Shown: piece after piece, positions 9,866 to 17,734 of the stretch | Position numbering within the stretch: position 1 is the stretch's first letter | Layout of the letters: the number at the start of each line of letters is the position of its first letter | Source of the DNA: Vicinamibacterales bacterium | GTDB lineage: Bacteria; Acidobacteriota; Vicinamibacteria; Vicinamibacterales; 2-12-FULL-66-21 | Direction of reading: 5' to 3' | NCBI GenBank assembly: GCA_036496585.1 | Contig: DASXLB010000033.1 | Span: forward strand, 65,014-129,013 | Length of the DNA: 64,000 bases | The notes under the pieces: generated by a model | Databases searched by the model: none | What the model was told of the DNA's origin: nothing | Seen by the model: the letters and a program-made list of their open reading frames with translations, nothing else | Program-made: the position numbers and the translations under genes

Positions 9866-11032
9866 TCAGTATCCCTGCGGCAGCACGACGTTGATCGTCT
9901 GCGGCTCGCCCGCATGGATCTGAATCGTCGTCGAGTAAGGCCGATAGCCGTCTTTCCGAACTTCGATCTGGTGCGGCCCGGCCGCGAGCTGAACGACCAG
10001 ACGGCTGCCGCCATCCGGGTTGTCCCACTTCTCGCCGTCGATCTGCACCACGGCGTCGCCCGGCTGAACGCGCAGGTTCAAGGTGCCGAAGCCGGCCGCG
10101 GGATTGCCGCCGGTGCGTCCCTCCGGCATCGGCGGCAGGCGTCCCGGCTCGCCGGCCTGGGGTGGATACGGATACATCCCGCCGTTCGGATTGCCGTTGG
10201 ACTGCGGCGGATACCCGTGCTGACCGTTCGGATCGCCGTATCCCGGCTCGTTGGGCGGCGGACCGTACTCCTGCGGCGCGTTGTTCTGCGCGTTGGGGTT
10301 CGGCACTGGACGAGGATCCTGCGGCGCGCCTGGGGCGGCCGCCTGCAAGTCCCCCTTGTAGTGGTAGCTCTCACCCGGACGAAACAGCACCTGCTGACTC
10401 CAGGTCTGATAGCCCGGCAGGTACACGCTCAGCTCGTGCTGACCAACCGGGATGTCGAGGCGTTGGAACACCCCGTCGAAGTCGTTGATCGTGCCAACGT
10501 AGTAGCCGTCGACGAACACCTGCGCTTCCCGCGGCTTCATTTCGAGCCGGGCGGTCGACCAACCGCCATAGGCATACGCGGCATTGGGATAACCGCAGCA
10601 CGGATAACCGCCGTAGGCGCCGTAGGCACCGTACCCGCCGTAGGCACCGTAGTAACCCGGATAGCCGTAGGCAAAGTTCCAGTAGTACGGGTAGTAGCCG
10701 AGTCCGTAATAGAAGGAGGCGTAGAACCCGTTAGAGAAGTACGGGCTGTAGTAGTAGGGGTGGTACCCCCCGTAGTAGCCGCGATAGCCGCCGCCGTAGT
10801 ACGGATGATATCCACCACCGGGATAGCCGCCGCCATGGCCGTTCGACGGGCCACCGCCGCCGCCGCTCGGTCCACCGCCATGACCGCCGCTCGGGCCTGA
10901 GGGTTGACCGCCGCCGCCACCGCCGCCGTGCCCGCCGCCGTGCCCGCCCCCGCGTTGCGCAGCCGCGTTCGCAGGCGACAGCAGCAGCAGGGCCATGCTG
11001 CACGCGGAGACAAGAATGAGAAACCGTTTCAC
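9866..11032 (-). CDS. Exported PEGA-domain protein with Gly/Tyr-rich N-terminal region
   Basis: 388-residue exported protein. The signal peptide (MKRFLILVSACSMALLLLSP, cut near ANAAAQ) is followed by a Gly/His-rich run and then a long Gly/Tyr/Pro region (about 60-165). Two PEGA-type beta-sandwich repeats follow. The first begins near ARLEMKPREAQVFVDGYYVG; the second is C-terminal, beginning GTLNLRVQPGDAVVQIDG and ending at the stop. A Pro/Asn/Gly linker of about 100 residues separates them. The GTG start at 11032 is supported by a GGAGGG Shine-Dalgarno (11039-11044) at good spacing. PEGA domains often occur in surface or S-layer-like proteins of acidobacteria and myxobacteria; a structural cell-envelope role is an inference. 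Confidence 0.88.
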   Translation of the reverse strand: MKRFLILVSACSMALLLLSPANAAAQRGGGHGGGHGGGGGGGQPSGPSGGHGGGPSGGGGGPSNGHGGGYPGGGYHPYYGGGYRGYYGGYHPYYYSPYFSNGFYASFYYGLGYYPYYWNFAYGYPGYYGAYGGYGAYGAYGGYPCCGYPNAAYAYGGWSTARLEMKPREAQVFVDGYYVGTINDFDGVFQRLDIPVGQHELSVYLPGYQTWSQQVLFRPGESYHYKGDLQAAAPGAPQDPRPVPNPNAQNNAPQEYGPPPNEPGYGDPNGQHGYPPQSNGNPNGGMYPYPPQAGEPGRLPPMPEGRTGGNPAAGFGTLNLRVQPGDAVVQIDGEKWDNPDGGSRLVVQLAAGPHQIEVRKDGYRPYSTTIQIHAGEPQTINVVLPQGY

Positions 11033-11063
11033 GAGGATCCCTCCGGAGTTAGGCGCCGCTAGC

Positions 11064-11069
11064 AGTATA
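11064..11069 (-). promoter_or_regulatory. Possible -10 element for the PEGA-protein gene
   Basis: On the minus strand TATACT matches the sigma-70 -10 consensus at five of six positions and lies about 30 nt upstream of the GTG start, leaving room for the Shine-Dalgarno. The corresponding -35 region is poor, so this is only suggestive. Confidence 0.3.
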
Positions 11070-11213
11070 AGCAACGGAGGTACCTTTCGGTGATCGCCGT
11101 TTTGCTGAGCGATCTTGTGGAGCGCGCGCGTCCTCAGGCGAGCACACTGTCGCCTGCAGGTGTCATCGCGAGGCCACCCTTTCTTCACAGGAGTGCCACG
11201 CCTATCGGCGGCC

Positions 11214-11408
11214 GGATGGAGTCAAATGGTTCAACGCGAACGGATTCGCAGCCCGGCTTCAACCGACGCGACTCCTCCCAACCCGCAAAACGTGGGAGTT
11301 CGGGCAGTGGATCCCGCCAGCGCTTGCACGAGTTGGCCGCGCGCGTGACGCGAACCATGCGCGAGGCCACACAGGGTCGGCGGCTCAGGCCGCCGGCCCT
11401 GTTTTTTT
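11214..11408 (+). ncRNA. Candidate structured RNA with terminal rho-independent terminator
   Basis: The 427 bp between the PEGA gene and nuoN contains no convincing protein gene on either strand but a run of hairpins. The arm at 11214-11223 pairs with 11270-11278 (nine pairs with one bulged T) and encloses GGTT/AACC (228-231/261-264) and GCGAA-CGGA-TTCGC (236-249). A second stem pairs 334-344 with 359-369 (ten pairs plus one G-A mismatch). Finally comes the 14-bp terminator stem at 11371-11402 followed by seven T. Only the plus strand has the T tract, so a plus-strand transcript ending near 11408 is expected, although no plus-strand gene precedes it. I cannot assign it to a known RNA family; no promoter is obvious. 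Confidence 0.45.
11371..11408 (+). terminator. Strong rho-independent terminator
   Basis: Fourteen-pair stem (arms 11371-11384 and 11389-11402, one T-G wobble), loop TCAG, then seven consecutive T at 11402-11408. This is a textbook intrinsic terminator for plus-strand transcription. On the minus strand no T run follows, so it does not terminate the nuo operon. Confidence 0.85.
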
Positions 11409-11459
11409 CCTGCCGGCTGTTGCGACTCAGGGCGCCCGCTTCAAAAGCCGGCTCAATCC

Positions 11460-12881
11460 TCAGAATAGCGGCGCCGCGGCGCGTAACGCCGCGCTCACCC
11501 ACGGTTCCGGATACGCGCCCATGATCACGACGCCAATCGCGCAGAAGAGAATGGCGGCGAAGAGCGGCGCGGCGAGGGGAATCCGGTCCGGCTTCTCCGG
11601 CGCATCGATGTACATCCGGCTGGCCAGCACCAGGTAGTAGTAGAGCGCGACAATCGTCAGCACGGCGCCGAACAGCGCCAGGACGTACATGTGGCGGTCG
11701 ATGGCGGCCTGGAAGATGAACAGCTTCGCCCAGAACCCGGCGACGAACGGAATGCCGCCCAGCGAGAGCAGGAACACGAGCATGCTCAGCGCCAGCACCG
11801 GCGACCGCTGCGCCAGGCCGCGATAGCTCGCCATCGCGTCGCTGCCTTCCCCCGTGCCCACCGCCTGGACGACGAGGAACGCGCCCATGTTGCCGAAGAG
11901 ATACGCGACGAGATAGAAGAGCACCATGCCGGCGCCGTGCGCCGACATCGCGGCGACGCCGATCAGCATGTAGCCGATATGCGCGACGCCCGAGTAGGCC
12001 AGCAGCCGTTTCACGTTCTGCTGCGGGATCGCCATCAGGTTGCCGGCGACGATGGTGATCGCCGCCAGGGCGGTCAGGACCGGCACCCACACGAGCGCCG
12101 CGCCGCCCGCTCCCGCGAGGTACAGGCGGAACACGACGACGAATCCCGCCGCCTTCGGCGCCACCGAAAGCCAGGCGACAAACGGCGTCGACGCCGCTTC
12201 GTAGGTGTCGGGCACCCACATGTGGAACGGCACTGCGGCGATCTTGAACGCGATGCCGCCGAGCACCAGGACCAGTCCGACCTTGGCGAGCGGACTGCCT
12301 GACGCCAGCGCCTGCGGGATCGCGCTCAACATGGTCGTGCCGGCGGCGCCGTAGAGGAACGAGAAGCCGTAGAGCATCACCGCCGACGACACGCTGCCGA
12401 CAAGAAAGAACTTGAGCGCCCCCTCCCCCGCCGTGGGCTGGCGCTTGTGGAAGCCGGTGAGGAAGTACAAAGGGATCGACATCAGCTCGAACGCGACGAA
12501 CAGCAGGATCAGCTCGCGCGCTGCCGCCAGCACGAGCATGCCGAGGAGCGACGCCAGCAGCGCGACGTGATACTCGGCGCCGCGGCGGCTGAACCAGTCG
12601 CCCGGCAGCCCGAGTGCGGCGAGCACGCTGACGGCGGCCGACACGAGGAAAAGGCGCTGCGCGAAGAGCGCGAGCGGATCGAGCACGTAGACGCCGCCGA
12701 GGAGCGTCCCCCCCGGCTGCAGCATGAACGACCAGGCCGACAGGCCGATCAACCCGGCGAACGCCACCCAGCCGCAGCGGCGATCCGGCGTCGCAGGTCG
12801 GAACAGCCCCAGCAGCAGCACGGCGGCGAGCAGCGCCCCGAGCCCGAGCTCGAGACCAAGCGGGCCGGTGAGCGAGATCAT
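11460..12881 (-). CDS. nuoN: NADH-quinone oxidoreductase subunit N
   Basis: 473-residue antiporter-like proton-pumping subunit of the complex I membrane arm, with about 14 membrane helices. Family hallmarks are the helix with LFVAFELMSIPLYFLTGF (conserved Glu), the Lys in EGALKFFLVGS, the HMWVPDTYEAASTP loop and the Lys in NVKRLLAYSGVAHIGYML. The ATG at 12881 forms an ATGA overlap with the nuoM stop, which fixes the start. It is the last gene of the minus-strand nuo operon; no terminator is visible in the 50 bp downstream. Confidence 0.97.
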   Translation of the reverse strand: MISLTGPLGLELGLGALLAAVLLLGLFRPATPDRRCGWVAFAGLIGLSAWSFMLQPGGTLLGGVYVLDPLALFAQRLFLVSAAVSVLAALGLPGDWFSRRGAEYHVALLASLLGMLVLAAARELILLFVAFELMSIPLYFLTGFHKRQPTAGEGALKFFLVGSVSSAVMLYGFSFLYGAAGTTMLSAIPQALASGSPLAKVGLVLVLGGIAFKIAAVPFHMWVPDTYEAASTPFVAWLSVAPKAAGFVVVFRLYLAGAGGAALVWVPVLTALAAITIVAGNLMAIPQQNVKRLLAYSGVAHIGYMLIGVAAMSAHGAGMVLFYLVAYLFGNMGAFLVVQAVGTGEGSDAMASYRGLAQRSPVLALSMLVFLLSLGGIPFVAGFWAKLFIFQAAIDRHMYVLALFGAVLTIVALYYYLVLASRMYIDAPEKPDRIPLAAPLFAAILFCAIGVVIMGAYPEPWVSAALRAAAPLF

Positions 12882-14416
12882 CGCAGCACCCCGAGCCGGA
12901 CGAGCAGCGGCACCGTGGCGGTGTCGATCGGCGCGACGAGCAGGTGCGGGACCACGCCGAAGAGGATCAGCATGCCGACCAGCAACACAAGGGCAACCCA
13001 CTCTGTCCCCTGCGCGTCGGGCAGATGCTGGAAGTGCGGGTCGGTGCTCCTCGTCCCCCAGAAGATCGTGCGCACCACGCGCAGCACGTAGATCGACGTT
13101 AGGAAGGCGCCGATGACGCCCGGGAACAGCCACCACGGGTGCGCCGACGCGTATGCGCCGACGAACGTCAGGAACTCGGCTACGAACCCGGCCGTCGCCG
13201 GCAGTCCGAGCGACGAGAAGCCGCCGATCGCGAACGCGGTCGCGATGCCGGGCATCATCTGCCCGAAGCCGCCCATCGTGAAGATGGCGCGCGAGTGCGC
13301 CTTCTCGTAGACGAGCCCGACCAGCGCGAAGAAGAGCCCCGTCATGATGCCGTGCGCCACCATCTGGAAGACGGCGCCGTTGAGCCCCTGCTCCGTCAGG
13401 GTCGCGATGCCGAGCATCACGATCCCCATGTGCGACACGGATGAATAGGCGACGACATACTTCAGATCCGTCTGCGCCATCGCGCTGAGCGCACCGTAGA
13501 CGATGTTGATGCAGGCGATCGCGCCGACCAGCCAGGCCCACTCGGACGCGCCGAGCGGCGTCAGGCCGAGCCCGAGGCGGACGACCCCGTAGGCGCCGAG
13601 CTTCATCAGCACGCCGGCGTGCAGCATCGACACCGCTGTCGGCGCCGAGGCGTGGCCGTCGGGCGACCATGTGTGCAGCGGCCAGATGCCGGCGAGGATG
13701 CCGAAGCCGACGTAGAACGCCAGGAACACCCACGACTGCAGCCGAGCCGAGAAGTGCACCTGCTGCAGGTCGACGAACGAGAAGCTCGTCGAGCCGCCGG
13801 CCGTGTAGAGCGCGAGGATGCCGACCAGGATGAACGCCGAACCGAGCAGCAGATAGAGCGTCAGCTTCATCGCCGCGTATTCCTTCGTGCCGACGCCGGT
13901 CCGTTTGAACGCCCAGCCGAAAATCCCCTGCGGCTTGACCTCGCCGCTCGATCCCCAGATGCCGATGAGGAGATACATCGGCAGCACCGCGATCTCGTAG
14001 AACAGGAAGAAGACGAAGAGATCGAAGGACACGAAGACGCCGAAGACGCCGGTCACCAGCAGGAGCAGCAAAGCGTAGAACTCCTGGCCACGCGTCTTCA
14101 CCGTCCACGACGCGAAGACGCCGGCGAACAGGATGATCGAGGTCAGCAGCGTCAGCACCAGGCCCATGCCGTCGAGCGCCAGGTTGTAGGTGATGCCGAA
14201 CGACGGCACGAGCGGGTGGTGCTCGGCGAACTGGAAGCCGGCGGCGGCGCGGTCGTAGGCGAAGCAGAGCCACACGCTCAGCAGGAGCGGGATCACCGCC
14301 CCCACGGTCGCGGTCAGCCGCACCAGCAGCGGCTTGTGGCGCGCCAACGCCATGATGACGAGCGCCGCGACGAACGGCGACCAGGTGATGACCGAGAGTA
14401 CCGGGAATCCGCTCAC
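12878..14416 (-). CDS. nuoM: NADH-quinone oxidoreductase subunit M
   Basis: 512-residue antiporter-like membrane subunit of complex I. Diagnostic features are FFLFYEIAVLPMYLLIGIWG (essential Glu in TM5), the Lys in YAAMKLTLYLLLGS, the PLHTWSPDGHASAPTAVSMLHAG loop and DLKYVVAYSSVSHMG. The GTG start at 14416 overlaps the nuoL stop (GTGA); a start further upstream would run deep into nuoL in another frame with no family similarity. It ends in a four-base overlap with nuoN. All key charged residues for proton translocation are visible. Confidence 0.97.
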   Translation of the reverse strand: MSGFPVLSVITWSPFVAALVIMALARHKPLLVRLTATVGAVIPLLLSVWLCFAYDRAAAGFQFAEHHPLVPSFGITYNLALDGMGLVLTLLTSIILFAGVFASWTVKTRGQEFYALLLLLVTGVFGVFVSFDLFVFFLFYEIAVLPMYLLIGIWGSSGEVKPQGIFGWAFKRTGVGTKEYAAMKLTLYLLLGSAFILVGILALYTAGGSTSFSFVDLQQVHFSARLQSWVFLAFYVGFGILAGIWPLHTWSPDGHASAPTAVSMLHAGVLMKLGAYGVVRLGLGLTPLGASEWAWLVGAIACINIVYGALSAMAQTDLKYVVAYSSVSHMGIVMLGIATLTEQGLNGAVFQMVAHGIMTGLFFALVGLVYEKAHSRAIFTMGGFGQMMPGIATAFAIGGFSSLGLPATAGFVAEFLTFVGAYASAHPWWLFPGVIGAFLTSIYVLRVVRTIFWGTRSTDPHFQHLPDAQGTEWVALVLLVGMLILFGVVPHLLVAPIDTATVPLLVRLGVLR

Positions 14417-16344
14417 CAGGTCACTCCGATCCACGCCATCAGCGCCAGCACCCCGAGCCCGACCGCCCACACGTAGTCCTGCACCTTGCCGGTCTGCAGG
14501 CGGCGCAGGCGGTCGCCGGCCTCGAGGGTCCATGCGCTGATCACGTTGAGCACGCCGTCGACGAGATAGCGGTCGAACCAGCCGACGGCGCGCGAGAAGA
14601 CGAGCAGGACGTGCCTGTAGAGAGCGACGTAGATGTCGTCGAGCCAGAACTTGCGCAGCGCGGCCGTCCGGATCGGCGCGAACGCCGACGCCAGCGCGTC
14701 AGCGCTGATGGCGCGCCGCTGATAGGTGAGGAACGCGAGCACGATGCCCGAGACCGCCATGGCGATTGCCGCGGGCGACAGCCACCGCGGCGCCGTGAAC
14801 TCGTGCCACGGCTCGCTGACGGTGAAGTAAAGCCCGATCGCCATCGCCAGCAGCGCCAGCACCCACAACGGCCCGGTCATGAGGAACGGTGCGTCATGGA
14901 GATGCGACGCGTATCCTCCCGCGCCGTGACCGTGGTGCGCGGTGTCGGTGGAGTCGCCGGGCTGTCCGATAGCCGATGGCCGATGACCGATGGCCGATGG
15001 GCCAAAGAACGCCACGAAGACGACCCTAAACATGTAGAACGCGGTCAGGAAGGCGGAGAAAAGGAGCATGAAGAACGGCACGTGGAAGCCGCCCACCCAC
15101 ACCGAGCCGAGGACTTCCTCTTTGGACGCGAAGCCCGCGAACAGGGGGATGCCGGCGAGCGACAGCGTGCCAATCAGGAAGACGATCGCCGTCTGCGGCA
15201 TCTTCTTCGCCAGGCCGCCCATGTCGTTGATGTCGTTGCTGCCGACAGCGTGGATGACCGCGCCGGCGCCGAGGAACAGCAGCGCCTTGAACACGCCGTG
15301 CGTCAGCAGGTGGAGGAACCCGTTCATCGCGTAGCCCGCGCCGATCGCCGCCATCATGTAGCCGAGCTGCGAGACCGTCGAATACGCCAGCACACGCTTG
15401 ATGTCGGTCTGCACGCAGGCGAGGACGGCGGCCAGCAGCGCCGTGAACGCGCCGTTCCAGCACACGATCGCCAACACGTCCGGCGTCAGCGCGAACAGCC
15501 ACTGCGTCCGGATCAGCAGATACACGCCCGCCGTCACCATCGTCGCCGCGTGGATCAACGCCGACACCGGTGTCGGACCTTCCATCGCGTCGGGCAGCCA
15601 CACGTGCAGCGGGAACTGTGCCGACTTCCCTGCCGCTCCCAGGTACACGCAGAACGTAATCAGCGACAGCCCGAACGGCAGGCCGGCGGCCGCGGCCGGA
15701 ATCGTCTCCGCCATGCCCCGCAGCGTGACGAGATCGAACGTCCCGGTCATGCGCTGCAGCAGGACGATGCCGATGAGCAGGCCGACGTCGCCGAGCTTGG
15801 TCGTCCAGAACGCCTTCAGCGCGGCACGAGCCGCCTCCGGTTTCGTGTACCAGAATCCGATCAGCAGGCACGAACAGACGCCGACCAGCTCCCAGCAGAT
15901 GAACAGCTGCAGCAGGTTCGGCGCGACCACGACGCCCATCATCGAGAAGGCGAAGAACGACTGCAGCGCGTAGTAGCGGCCGAGCGCGGGATTCGGCTCG
16001 TCGCTCAGGTAACAGGTCGAATAGATCTGCACCAGCGACGCCACCAGCGTCACCAGCAGCAGCATGGTCGTCGACGTGGAGTCGACGAGGACGCCGACGG
16101 TGGCGAGCGGTCCTGCCGCCGCCGGCAGCCACGACCAGACGGCGCGCAGCTCCGTGACGCCCGGCTGGTGCCACGCGAACCAGGCGGCAACCGCGCTGGC
16201 GAACGACGCGACCATGCAGAGGATCGAGAACCAGGCGGCGACGCGGCCGGCGCGCCGCAGCGGCGGCAGCACCCCGATGACAAGAAACGACGCGGCCGGC
16301 AGCAACAGCGCGAGGAGGACGAGCGTCACGGGATTGGCCGTCAT
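14413..16344 (-). CDS. nuoL: NADH-quinone oxidoreductase subunit L
   Basis: 643-residue distal antiporter-like subunit of complex I, with the long C-terminal lateral-helix region. Markers are FICWELVGVCSCLLIGFWYTK, HVWLPDAMEGPTPVSALIHAATMVTAGVYLL, DIKRVLAYSTVSQLGYMM and GVFKALLFLGAGAVIHA. A low-complexity insertion (GPSAIGHRPSAIGQPG, then a His-rich loop) between late helices is encoded by a 7-bp tandem repeat. The ATG at 16344 overlaps the nuoK stop (ATGA), and the gene overlaps nuoM at its 3' end. Confidence 0.97.
   Translation of the reverse strand: MTANPVTLVLLALLLPAASFLVIGVLPPLRRAGRVAAWFSILCMVASFASAVAAWFAWHQPGVTELRAVWSWLPAAAGPLATVGVLVDSTSTTMLLLVTLVASLVQIYSTCYLSDEPNPALGRYYALQSFFAFSMMGVVVAPNLLQLFICWELVGVCSCLLIGFWYTKPEAARAALKAFWTTKLGDVGLLIGIVLLQRMTGTFDLVTLRGMAETIPAAAAGLPFGLSLITFCVYLGAAGKSAQFPLHVWLPDAMEGPTPVSALIHAATMVTAGVYLLIRTQWLFALTPDVLAIVCWNGAFTALLAAVLACVQTDIKRVLAYSTVSQLGYMMAAIGAGYAMNGFLHLLTHGVFKALLFLGAGAVIHAVGSNDINDMGGLAKKMPQTAIVFLIGTLSLAGIPLFAGFASKEEVLGSVWVGGFHVPFFMLLFSAFLTAFYMFRVVFVAFFGPSAIGHRPSAIGQPGDSTDTAHHGHGAGGYASHLHDAPFLMTGPLWVLALLAMAIGLYFTVSEPWHEFTAPRWLSPAAIAMAVSGIVLAFLTYQRRAISADALASAFAPIRTAALRKFWLDDIYVALYRHVLLVFSRAVGWFDRYLVDGVLNVISAWTLEAGDRLRRLQTGKVQDYVWAVGLGVLALMAWIGVTW
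14966..15000. repeat. Five 7-bp tandem repeats inside nuoL
   Basis: Plus-strand units CCGATAG, CCGATGG, CCGATGA, CCGATGG and CCGATGG follow one another without gaps. They lie in a loop-coding part of nuoL and encode a duplicated SAIG motif on the minus strand. The unit length is not a multiple of three, so only the total array length keeps the frame. Confidence 0.85.
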
Positions 16345-16640
16345 CCCTTCAACCAGTCGACGTGATCCGCGGTGGCCGTCTTGCGCATGCGGAACAGAAG
16401 AATGACGATCGCCAGACCGAGCGCGACCTCGGCGACCGTGATGCAGATGGCGAACAGCGTGAACACCATGCCGGTGACGTCGGCGTGGAAGCGGCTGAAG
16501 GCGACGAAGTTGATGTTGACGCCGTTCAGCATCAGCTCGATGCCGAGCAGGATGCCGACGGTGTTGCGGCGCGTGACCGTGCCGAAGAGGCCGACGCAGA
16601 ACACGATTGCGGCGAGCGTGAGATACGCCTGCAGCGGCAT
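16341..16640 (-). CDS. nuoK: NADH-quinone oxidoreductase subunit K
   Basis: 99-residue, three-helix complex I subunit, homologous to MrpC. The two membrane-buried glutamates needed for coupling are visible as E35 (GIELMLNGVNINFVAF) and E71 (VAEVALGLAI), matching E. coli positions 36 and 72. It lies between nuoJ (3-bp gap) and nuoL (4-bp overlap). Confidence 0.97.
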   Translation of the reverse strand: MPLQAYLTLAAIVFCVGLFGTVTRRNTVGILLGIELMLNGVNINFVAFSRFHADVTGMVFTLFAICITVAEVALGLAIVILLFRMRKTATADHVDWLKG

Positions 16641-16643
16641 CGC

Positions 16644-17138
16644 CTACTCCTCTGGCCTCGCGAAATAGCTGGCGGCCAGCAGGCCGACGAGCAGCAGCAC
16701 GGCAAGCAGTTCGAACGGCAGGACGAACCGGGTCAGCAGCGATGTCCCGAGCTGGCGGGTCAGGTCGGCTGGCGGGGGCGGCCACGGCAGGGACAGCGGC
16801 GCCTGGACGATCGCGCGCACCAGCAGCGCCAGCAAGCCGAGCGAGACGACCGCGCCGGCGGTGACGCGGCGGCTGGTCTGCGACAGACGCTCGCCGATCA
16901 GGCGCTCGGTCACCACGATCGCGAACACCACGACCGTGACGACGCCCCCGGCGTACAGGAGGATCTGGACCGCGGCGATGAACTCGGCGTTTAAAGTGAT
17001 GAAAACCCCGGCCGTGGCGACGAGTGCCAGCGCCAGCCACAAGACGGCATGGAAGAGGTTCTTGCCCAGCACGACGGCCAGGGCGGCGGTGACCAGCGTC
17101 ACGGCGAACGCCCAGAAGGCGACGACCTGCAGCGTCAT
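16644..17138 (-). CDS. nuoJ: NADH-quinone oxidoreductase subunit J
   Basis: 164-residue complex I membrane subunit with five predicted helices. The conserved TM3 segment AAVQILLYAGGVVTVVVFAIVV includes the pi-bulge-type Tyr-Ala-Gly-Gly motif that links the quinone site to the proton channels. The ATG at 17138 overlaps the nuoI stop by four bases. Length is usual for the family. Confidence 0.96.
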   Translation of the reverse strand: MTLQVVAFWAFAVTLVTAALAVVLGKNLFHAVLWLALALVATAGVFITLNAEFIAAVQILLYAGGVVTVVVFAIVVTERLIGERLSQTSRRVTAGAVVSLGLLALLVRAIVQAPLSLPWPPPPADLTRQLGTSLLTRFVLPFELLAVLLLVGLLAASYFARPEE

Positions 17139-17734
17139 GCGCCTGCCGCCCCCGTTTCGCTCTTGCCGGGTTCCGTCTTTCTGTCTTCTGTCGCTTTCTT
17201 GGGCGGCTGCTGCATCTCACGCAGCCTGTTGCCGGTCGCCCACGACGCCTCGTGCTGCAGGCCGATCACGTGCAGGCGGTCCTTGTCGAGCAGCATCTCG
17301 CGGCGGTCGGCGGTGGCGAGGTCGAACGACTTCATCATCACGATGGCGTCGGTCGGGCAGACCTGCACGCAGAGCTCGCAGAATTCGCACGCGTAGAGCT
17401 CGAGGATGAAAGTCTTGGCGAAGTTGCGCTTCTCCGCCTTCAGCATCTCGACTTTGATCACCGCCGGCGGACAGATGAACTCGCACAACCGGCAGCCGAT
17501 GCAGTTTTCCTCGCCGGTCTCGGGGTCGTAGGTCAGCGCCAGCAGTCCGCGGAAGCGGTTCGGAAACGGCCGCGAGACGGTCGGATAGTGGACGGTGACG
17601 GGCTTCCTGAAGAAGTTGACGAGCGTGATCCGCATCGCCTGGCCGACCGCCTTGCCGATCGTCCAGGCCTCGGCGAATACAGTCTTTCTGGCGATCACCC
17701 GATCACCCGATCGCGAGATCACCCGATCACGCAT
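17135..17734 (-). CDS. nuoI: NADH-quinone oxidoreductase subunit I (two 4Fe-4S clusters)
   Basis: 199-residue peripheral ferredoxin-like subunit carrying clusters N6a and N6b on the path to quinone. The two CxxCxxCxxxC motifs are C78, C81, C84, C88 (ENCIGCRLCEFICPP) and C116, C119, C122, C126 (ACEFCELCVQVCPTD). The amphipathic segment AWTIGKAVGQAMRITLVNFF near residues 23-42 is the usual membrane-contact helix. The first 16 residues (MRDRVISRSGDRVIAR) are encoded by an 8-bp tandem repeat and have no family counterpart; the ATG at 17734 overlaps nuoH by eight bases, but a start at a later GTG is possible. Confidence 0.95.
   Translation of the reverse strand: MRDRVISRSGDRVIARKTVFAEAWTIGKAVGQAMRITLVNFFRKPVTVHYPTVSRPFPNRFRGLLALTYDPETGEENCIGCRLCEFICPPAVIKVEMLKAEKRNFAKTFILELYACEFCELCVQVCPTDAIVMMKSFDLATADRREMLLDKDRLHVIGLQHEASWATGNRLREMQQPPKKATEDRKTEPGKSETGAAGA
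17693..17732. repeat. Five 8-bp tandem repeats at the nuoH/nuoI junction
   Basis: Contiguous plus-strand units are GATCACCC, GATCACCC, GATCGCGA, GATCACCC and GATCACGC. They cover the start of nuoI and the last codons of nuoH, and create the atypical basic N-terminus of NuoI. Confidence 0.85.

Noticed and set aside
11214-11290. Possible tRNA on either strand
   Set aside because: The outer stem and a GGTTCAA-like string look suggestive, but there is no anticodon arm of correct size, no 7-5-5 arm spacing and no CCA-compatible acceptor end.
11090-11524. 144-codon plus-strand frame in the gap before nuoN
   Set aside because: It reads through the terminator hairpin and T tract, has no Shine-Dalgarno, and resembles no protein.
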